From assembly GCA_964399955.1 (NCBI GenBank), contig CAYNST010000111.1, positions 1-11,106 on the forward strand: a DNA stretch of 11,106 nucleotides, in the 5' to 3' direction. The DNA comes from CAYNST01 sp964399955. GTDB lineage: Bacteria; Pseudomonadota; Gammaproteobacteria; Pseudomonadales; Cellvibrionaceae. The notes under the pieces were generated by a model that was not told the origin of the DNA, searched no databases, and saw nothing but the letters and a program-made list of their open reading frames with translations. Shown here piece by piece: positions 6,697-11,106 of the stretch; the stretch's first letter is position 1, and each line of letters starts with the position of its first letter. A program made the position numbers and the translations under genes.

Positions 6697-7023
6697 ATGA
6701 GTGGGTTTCGGTTTGTACTGGTGGCGGTTGTGTTGCTGGCTCCGGGCTGGGCTTTCGCATCGGGCATGCGTTGTGGCAAGCATCTGGTGTTGGAAGGCTA
6801 CAGCTTTGACAAGGTGAGCCGGCTGTGCGGCGAAGCCGACTCGGCCTACCAGGTAGGCGAAAAATATATACAGCACGCGGTCAGAAACGATTTCCAGGAA
6901 GCGGCCATTGCCGAGGTCGTCCGAGTGGACAAATGGGTGTACCGCGGCAGTGAAACCCAGTTTACCCGCAACCTGTATTTTGAAAATGGCGTGCTGGTGC
7001 GCATTGAGCTGGATGGCCGCTGA
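6697..7023 (+). CDS. Small exported protein, DUF2845-type
   Basis: A 108-residue protein with a clear Sec signal peptide (residues 1-21, MSGFRFVLVA...GWAFA) and a mature part of about 87 residues. Conserved features are the early Cys in MRCGKHLV, the Cys in RLCGEAD (probably a disulfide pair), the VDKWVYRGSETQF stretch and the final LYFENGVLVRIELDGR. This pattern matches the DUF2845 (PF11006) family of small periplasmic proteins of unknown function. The start at 6697 is set by the strong ribosome binding site AGGAAGG (6685-6691), 5 bases upstream, and by the signal peptide; the frame is open further upstream to 6574 without these. It is convergent with the GH26 gene and divergent from the holin-like gene, so it stands alone. 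Confidence 0.85.
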   Translation: MSGFRFVLVAVVLLAPGWAFASGMRCGKHLVLEGYSFDKVSRLCGEADSAYQVGEKYIQHAVRNDFQEAAIAEVVRVDKWVYRGSETQFTRNLYFENGVLVRIELDGR

Positions 7024-7049
7024 CGCTTGCCGACCGGCCAGTAGTGCCC

Positions 7050-7075
7050 GCAGCCTAAATTGCCCATCAGGCTGC
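7050..7075 (+). other. Stem-loop after the DUF2845-type gene
   Basis: GCAGCCT (7050-7056) and AGGCTGC (7069-7075) make a 7-bp perfect stem with a 12-nt loop, 26 bases after the stop codon of the plus-strand gene. It is positioned like a terminator but lacks a T run. Confidence 0.35.
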
Positions 7076-7115
7076 ACGATGAATTAGGCGCAACCGCAAT
7101 GGCCGAAGGTGGTTG

Positions 7116-7158
7116 AGGCGTGGACACGAGGGCTTGATGCAGCTTCACCCTCGCGCCT
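7116..7158 (-). other. Long bulged hairpin between convergent genes
   Basis: AGGCG (7116-7120) and CGAGGG (7127-7132) pair with CCCTCG (7148-7153) and CGCCT (7154-7158), giving 11 bp in two blocks with a 6-nt bulge on one side. It starts 12 bases beyond the GH26 stop codon on the minus strand. There is no T run on either strand, so it may be a factor-dependent terminator or an mRNA 3' end stabiliser for the mannanase message. Confidence 0.4.
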
Positions 7159-7170
7159 GGGTATGGGCTC

Positions 7171-8385
7171 TTATTGATACAGGTTTGGCAAGGTATCGCC
7201 GAACATAATCAACGGGTGCTGATAGAAGCGTACGAAATCGTCGGCGCTCATTTGGCCCGGATAGGGCACATAGAAGTGCTCGCGCTGCTCTTTCTCGCGG
7301 TTGGCGTTGCGCCACATAAGGGCATAGGCAATTTGGCGAGTCTCATCGTTGGCGTTCAGTGCCGCCAATAATCTTTCTGTCCAGAAGTATGGCTCGCCCA
7401 CACCGTCCAGCCCGCCTTCGCTCAACGCCGCAATCTTGTTGCGTTGCTGCGCTACACGCACGGTTTGTTCCAGGCTGCGGATCAAATTCTGCTGTTGGTG
7501 CTGGGGGTCGGGGCCGCTGGCGCTGCCAAAGTCGTGGTAATTGTCTATGCCCAGAATATCCACGTAGTCATCTCCGGGATAGCCGTAAAAATAATCTTCA
7601 TCAAAACTGTCCAGATCAATGCGACTGCGATCGGGCGAAAAGGCATAGATCAAATTGTGCAGTGCCTTCTCGTCGCGAAGATAGTCCACGGTAAAGCGCC
7701 ACAGGGCAATGTAGTCTGCTTCGGATGTTGTATCTTTGCCCCACCAGAACCAGGCGCCATTGTGTTCGTGCCACGGCCGAAAAATCACCGGAATAAGCTG
7801 TTCTTGCCCGTCGCTATCGGTGTAGGTGAGCTCTTGGAGGAAATCGGCAAGGGTATCCAGGTATTCTTTGAACTGCGCATGATGGCTGCCACCGGGGATG
7901 ATGTGCTCTACGGTTGGTACCACTTCCCAGGAGGATGCACCGGTCAACGGGCTGTTTGTGTGCCAGGCGACGGTGATCACGCCACCACGTTCAAAACCTT
8001 GTTTGATCCAATCCTGCATTTTTTTGAAGTTTACATCATCAAGATTCGCCTCTGCCCCCAGTTCCAGATCGCCCAACTCCCAGCCGTACACGGCGGGATA
8101 GGCGCCGGTAACGCTGTGTACGTCGGACCGGCCAGGCTCATCCACCCATTGCACGCCGTAGGCCAAAGTATCCTGGTGACCAAAAAGCACGGAGTGTTGC
8201 GCCAGTTGCGCCAGGTTGCGGTACAGCGCTTGGGTTGCGGGTGTCGCCTGACCATCAATGAGCTGTGGGGCATCATCATTCACAGCGGTTGTAAGAGGTA
8301 GAATGCCACAGGAGACAAGGCTCAGGGCGAGCATGCAAGCGGCGCACAGGCGCACCCAGGGGGAAATTTTCTCACTAGCAATCAT
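7171..8385 (-). CDS. GH26 beta-1,4-mannanase, lipoprotein
   Basis: A 404-residue glycoside hydrolase family 26 enzyme that cleaves beta-1,4-mannosidic bonds of mannan, glucomannan or galactomannan with retention of configuration. Residues 1-26 form a lipoprotein signal with lipobox LVSC (Cys26, followed by Gly, compatible with outer-membrane sorting). The catalytic domain fills about 45-400. LFGHQD (67-72) and YGWELGDLEL are typical of the family start, WHEHNG (205-210) holds the acid/base Glu207, and ALSEGG (320-325) the nucleophile Glu323. The GYPGDDYVDILGIDNYH stretch (268-284) is another family hallmark. The size and lipid anchor resemble the Cellvibrio mannanase Man26C, a surface mannobiohydrolase, but endo versus exo action cannot be read from this sequence. 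The start at 8385 has AGGT 6 bases upstream. It is a single-gene unit with a likely operator-controlled promoter. Confidence 0.94.
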   Translation of the reverse strand: MIASEKISPWVRLCAACMLALSLVSCGILPLTTAVNDDAPQLIDGQATPATQALYRNLAQLAQHSVLFGHQDTLAYGVQWVDEPGRSDVHSVTGAYPAVYGWELGDLELGAEANLDDVNFKKMQDWIKQGFERGGVITVAWHTNSPLTGASSWEVVPTVEHIIPGGSHHAQFKEYLDTLADFLQELTYTDSDGQEQLIPVIFRPWHEHNGAWFWWGKDTTSEADYIALWRFTVDYLRDEKALHNLIYAFSPDRSRIDLDSFDEDYFYGYPGDDYVDILGIDNYHDFGSASGPDPQHQQQNLIRSLEQTVRVAQQRNKIAALSEGGLDGVGEPYFWTERLLAALNANDETRQIAYALMWRNANREKEQREHFYVPYPGQMSADDFVRFYQHPLIMFGDTLPNLYQ

Positions 8386-8433
8386 GTTTTACCTATTATT
8401 TGTCGATGTTTTTGGGGCTGGTTTGCGGCCCGG

Positions 8434-8476
8434 TGTAACCGGTTGTAAGCTAGCCTAATTTCAGCAACATTGTCTA
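8434..8476 (-). promoter_or_regulatory. Candidate promoter and LacI-type operator of the GH26 gene
   Basis: Read on the minus strand, TAGACA (8471-8476) matches 5 of 6 bases of the -35 consensus, and TAGCTT (8447-8452) is a weak -10 after 18 bases. The sequence TGTAACC-GGTTGTA (8434-8447) directly follows and is an imperfect 14-bp palindrome centred on CCGG, with 5 of 7 half-site positions symmetric. LacI-family regulators of sugar genes usually bind such CG-centred palindromes, and its position at the expected transcription start would suit repression. Which regulator, if any, is not known; no LacI gene is in the window. Confidence 0.35.
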
Positions 8477-8862
8477 GAGTCACGCGCCTGGCGGCTGGTG
8501 AAGAGCAGCCAGTGTCCTGCTTTATACGGTTTAGAATGCGGCCGGGGTGGATGCTGGCCGCTTATAGGGCATGTGCGGGCCCAGCGGAGCAGATTCTGCG
8601 TGCCGGAGCCAGGGCAGGGTGGCAATAAGTGTAACCACGTCGCGAAGCGGCCTGCCCGGCTTTGCGCACTAGTCATACAGGGTCCTCTGCAATCCGCCCC
8701 ACCGCCAATCGCGTATGGCTGAACCCCCTCTCGTGATTTGGCCGTGACTACAGCACATGCCGCGTCAACTGGCGTGACCCAGACCGCCGACCGACTTGCG
8801 GCACTTCGATGTGACTACCGCAGGCCAAAGTCTGCTCCCCCCTCCACCTTAACGATGTTGCC
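8477..8862. other. Intergenic region upstream of the ABC exporter
   Basis: No gene is supported on either strand. Short open frames have no ribosome binding site and Pro/Arg/Cys-rich, unnatural products. Visible structure is limited to a 6-bp stem GCGGCC/GGCCGC (8538-8561) and a GU-containing 7-bp stem around 8640-8670. I could not find a convincing promoter or a ribosome binding site for the exporter in this stretch. Confidence 0.5.
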
Positions 8863-10719
8863 TTGCCCATGATGCGTTTTCTGGAATCCCGAATAAACGG
8901 AACGGCCACGGTTGGTCCCGGCACGCCGCCAAACCGCTTGCTGGCGTTTTACTGGTACTACGTGCGTCAGACCAAGTTTTGGTATGGCGCCATGGTGCTC
9001 ACGGTCTTGGCGGTAGCACTGGTGGATATGCTGATTCCGGTGATGATTGGCCGCCTGACCGCTTTGGTTCAGGCCACGGACCGTGCGGGCGCCATCCGTG
9101 ATCAGTGGCCGGAGCTGGCAGTACTGCTGGGCATCATTTTGGTGGGCCGGCCGCTGCTGCAAGCGGTGGATATCTCCATTCGACACAATGTCATTATCCC
9201 GGGCACCACCAACTTGGTGCGCTGGCAATCCCACTGGCACGTGGTGCGGCAAAGCTGGCCGTTCTTCCAGAATGACTTTGCCGGGCGAATAGCCAATCGG
9301 GTAATGCAAACTGCCGCATCCCTGCGCGAAAGTGTCATGGCCAGTATTCGAGCGGCGCTGTTTCTGGCCACCTACGGCATCAGCTCCTTGGCGTTGATGC
9401 TTTGGGCGGACTGGCGCTTGGCTTTGCCTACCGGCCTGTGGATTCTGGCCTACGTGTTTTTTCTGCGCTTTTTTGTACCGCGTCTGCTGGCGCTGGCCCG
9501 CGTGTCTTCGGAGGCGCGCTCCACAGTGATGGCCCGTATCGTGGACAGCTACACTAATATTCTAACGGTGAAATTGTTTGCCCGAGCCGAAGATGAAGAT
9601 GCCCACGTACGCGAGGCGGTGGATGCCAATCAGCGCGCGGTGGCGGCGCACATGCGCGCCATGAGTTATTACCTGTTTACGCTGAGTGCAATGAATGCGT
9701 TGTTGATCACCGCAACGGCGGTCACAGGAATTGCACTTTGGTCACAGGAAATTATCAGCGCGGCGCTGGTGGCCACGGCGGTACCACTGGCCTGGCAAAT
9801 TGCGAATATGTCCGGCTGGGTGTCATTCGAAATTGCGGGTATTTTCGAGAACATGGGTACAGTGCAGGAGGGCATGCAGAGCATAGCCGTGCCTCACACC
9901 CTGGTGGACGCAGAGGAGGCAAAGCCGCTGCGGGTCAGTCGGGGCGAAATTGGTTTTAACTCAGTACATTTTGCTTATCCCAAAGGCGAAAAGGTGCTGA
10001 AGGATTTCAACCTGCGGGTGCGACCCAGCGAGCGGGTGGGCATCATTGGCCGTTCGGGTGCCGGCAAGTCCACCCTTATCAATCTGCTGCTGCGCTTTCA
10101 CGAGGTGAATTCGGGCAGCATTGAAATTGACGCTCAGGATGTGCGCCAGGTAACGCAGGAAAGCCTGCGCGCGGCCATTGGCGTGGTCACTCAAGATACG
10201 TCGCTATTGCACCGTTCTATTGCTGACAACATTCGTTACGGCAGGCCCGAGGCGACCGACGCCGAAGTGGAAGCGGCTGCGCGCAAGGCGCACGCTCATG
10301 ATTTCATCACATCGCTGGTGGACTGGCGGGGTCAACGCGGGTACGCCGCCCAGGTGGGTGAGCGCGGCGTGAAGCTGTCAGGCGGGCAGCGGCAACGCAT
10401 CGCCATTGCACGGGTTATTCTCAAGAACGCGCCCCTACTGATACTGGACGAAGCGACCTCTGCCCTGGACAGCGAGGTAGAAGTGGCCATTCAGGAGCAA
10501 CTGCTGGGGTTGATGAAAAACAAAACCGTCATTGCCATAGCCCACCGCTTGTCCACCATTGCCCGTATGGACCGGCTGATTGTGCTGGACGGCGGCCGCA
10601 TAGTGGAGCAGGGCAGTCACGCGGAACTACTGGCCTTGAACGGCCACTACACGGCGCTGTGGCAGCATCAGTCCGGTGGCTTTTTGCCTGAGGTGTTGCC
10701 CCAGAGGCCTGAGCCCTGA
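8863..10719 (+). CDS. ABC exporter half-transporter (fused permease and ATPase)
   Basis: A 618-residue type IV ABC exporter subunit that should act as a homodimer in the inner membrane and export a lipophilic molecule, drug or peptide using ATP. Residues about 30-330 hold six membrane segments (near 38-60, 85-102, 163-180, 188-206, 268-290 and 297-318). The ATPase domain occupies about 355-600: Walker A GRSGAGKST (396-404), Q-loop Gln444, signature LSGGQ (505-509), Walker B LLILDE with catalytic Glu530, and H-loop His561. All key residues are intact. The signature and X-loop (GERGVKLSGGQ) are typical of MsbA-like and multidrug exporters, but the substrate cannot be inferred. The start is uncertain: the frame can begin at TTG 8863 or at ATG 8869 or 8872, and none has a good ribosome binding site. 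The in-frame stop at 8812-8814 limits any extension. The gene stands alone, so context does not identify a cargo. Confidence 0.93.
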   Translation: MPMMRFLESRINGTATVGPGTPPNRLLAFYWYYVRQTKFWYGAMVLTVLAVALVDMLIPVMIGRLTALVQATDRAGAIRDQWPELAVLLGIILVGRPLLQAVDISIRHNVIIPGTTNLVRWQSHWHVVRQSWPFFQNDFAGRIANRVMQTAASLRESVMASIRAALFLATYGISSLALMLWADWRLALPTGLWILAYVFFLRFFVPRLLALARVSSEARSTVMARIVDSYTNILTVKLFARAEDEDAHVREAVDANQRAVAAHMRAMSYYLFTLSAMNALLITATAVTGIALWSQEIISAALVATAVPLAWQIANMSGWVSFEIAGIFENMGTVQEGMQSIAVPHTLVDAEEAKPLRVSRGEIGFNSVHFAYPKGEKVLKDFNLRVRPSERVGIIGRSGAGKSTLINLLLRFHEVNSGSIEIDAQDVRQVTQESLRAAIGVVTQDTSLLHRSIADNIRYGRPEATDAEVEAAARKAHAHDFITSLVDWRGQRGYAAQVGERGVKLSGGQRQRIAIARVILKNAPLLILDEATSALDSEVEVAIQEQLLGLMKNKTVIAIAHRLSTIARMDRLIVLDGGRIVEQGSHAELLALNGHYTALWQHQSGGFLPEVLPQRPEP

Positions 10720-10732
10720 AAATCGCTCAGGC
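10707..10732 (+). other. Stem-loop overlapping the exporter stop codon
   Basis: GCCTGAG (10707-10713) pairs perfectly with CTCAGGC (10726-10732) around a 12-nt loop that includes the stop codon of the exporter. No T run follows, so a standard terminator is not shown. Confidence 0.35.
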
Positions 10733-10778
10733 GGTCAGTGCGCAGCCTGCAAAATATGTAAGTGCATGTTGAGCCTTG

Positions 10779-10990
10779 TCAGCGGGCGGTGCACCAACGG
10801 TTGCTGAACTGCACGCCTTCGTCGGCGGCATCTACACCACGGGCAATCAGTTTCTGTGCATCGCGGTAGTAGGTAATGGTCAGTGAGCCGTTGTCAGAAT
10901 GGCAAGCGTATAGTCATTTGATTGTCATTTTTGCGATCGCCCAATGACTGTTCAGCTTGCGGCCAGACCTATGCAGAGCACGGTGAACAA
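10779..10990 (-). pseudogene. Frameshifted remnant of a small exported Cys-containing protein
   Basis: On the minus strand a 44-codon open stretch (10782-10913, stop at 10779-10781) reads like real protein: YACHSDNGSLTITYYRD, then QKLIARGVDAADEG, ending NRWCTAR. It has no start and is preceded by an in-frame TGA (10914-10916). Just upstream, in another frame, AEQSLGDRKNDNQMTI is readable. Upstream of that, in the third frame, a TTG at 10988-10990 with GGGAGAG about 6 bases before it begins FTVLCIGLAA, which looks like a signal peptide ending near an A.A cleavage site. Removing one base near 10958 and one near 10910 would join the three into a product of about 70 residues with a signal peptide and three cysteines. 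I infer a decayed gene or sequencing errors. I do not recognise the family. Confidence 0.45.
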
Positions 10991-11056
10991 GGTGTCTCTC
11001 CCTGTGGAAACGGCTTTTTTTTATTAAATGGTGGGCCGCTGCTATGGACAGATCTA

Positions 11057-11106
11057 GGGTCTGTTGACGTTTCCTCATCACCACTGCTGGAGGCCATTTT
11101 TTCGTC
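11057..11106. mobile_element. Possible insertion sequence terminus, running off the edge
   Basis: GGGTCTGTTGACGTTTCC begins at 11057 and resembles, from memory, the terminal inverted repeats of several DDE transposon families (IS5-like and related, with GG(G)TCTGTTGAC ends). It is immediately preceded by CTA/CTAG, a target type used by such elements. The other terminus and any transposase lie outside the window, so this cannot be confirmed here. On the minus strand a 42-residue open frame starts at 11097 but is Ser-, Pro- and Lys-rich with no transposase features. Confidence 0.35.

Noticed and set aside
7444..8301. A 285-codon open frame on the plus strand opposite the GH26 gene
   Set aside because: The GH26 reading has a signal peptide and both catalytic motifs; the opposite frame has an unpatterned product and no translation start signal.

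Overview
The window looks like a piece of a gammaproteobacterial genome, most likely a polysaccharide-degrading relative of Cellvibrio, Saccharophagus or Teredinibacter (Cellvibrionales). This rests on a secreted multimodular GH5 endoglucanase with a long low-complexity linker, a GH26 mannanase lipoprotein, a polyserine linker in another surface lipoprotein, and a Gram-negative envelope gene pair. The taxonomic placement is inference from gene content only.

Layout. Bases 1-749 hold no gene I can support; the last 100 bases carry a plausible promoter and leader for a GH5 cellulase (750-2339, +). Its linker is interrupted by 100 Ns, flanked on each side by a different tandem repeat. A strong intrinsic terminator follows (2386-2412). 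On the minus strand come a polyserine CAP/SCP-domain lipoprotein (2453-3394) and a two-gene unit of uncharacterised envelope proteins (TIGR03546-like 5284-5775, then TIGR03545/AsmA-like 3532-5274). A 370-bp non-coding stretch upstream of that unit contains a perfect 15-bp inverted repeat. Next are a four-helix membrane protein of the phage-holin-4_2/YvlD type (6146-6502, -), a small exported DUF2845-type protein (6697-7023, +), and, convergent to it, a GH26 beta-mannanase lipoprotein (7171-8385, -) with a LacI-type operator candidate at its promoter. After 477 bp of non-coding DNA there is a full-length ABC exporter half-transporter (8863-10719, +).

The right end (10720-11106) looks degraded. 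It contains what I read as the frameshifted remains of a small exported Cys-containing protein, then a sequence resembling the terminus of an insertion sequence that runs off the edge.

Functionally, the GH5 and GH26 enzymes would attack beta-1,4-glucan and beta-1,4-mannan outside the cell or at its surface. The CAP lipoprotein, the AsmA-like pair, the holin-like protein and the ABC exporter are envelope functions with no visible operon link to them. I see no defence system, prophage, CRISPR array, tRNA or rRNA. The least-described items are the TIGR03545/03546 pair with its structured leader, the C-terminal module of the GH5 protein, and the broken gene at the right end.
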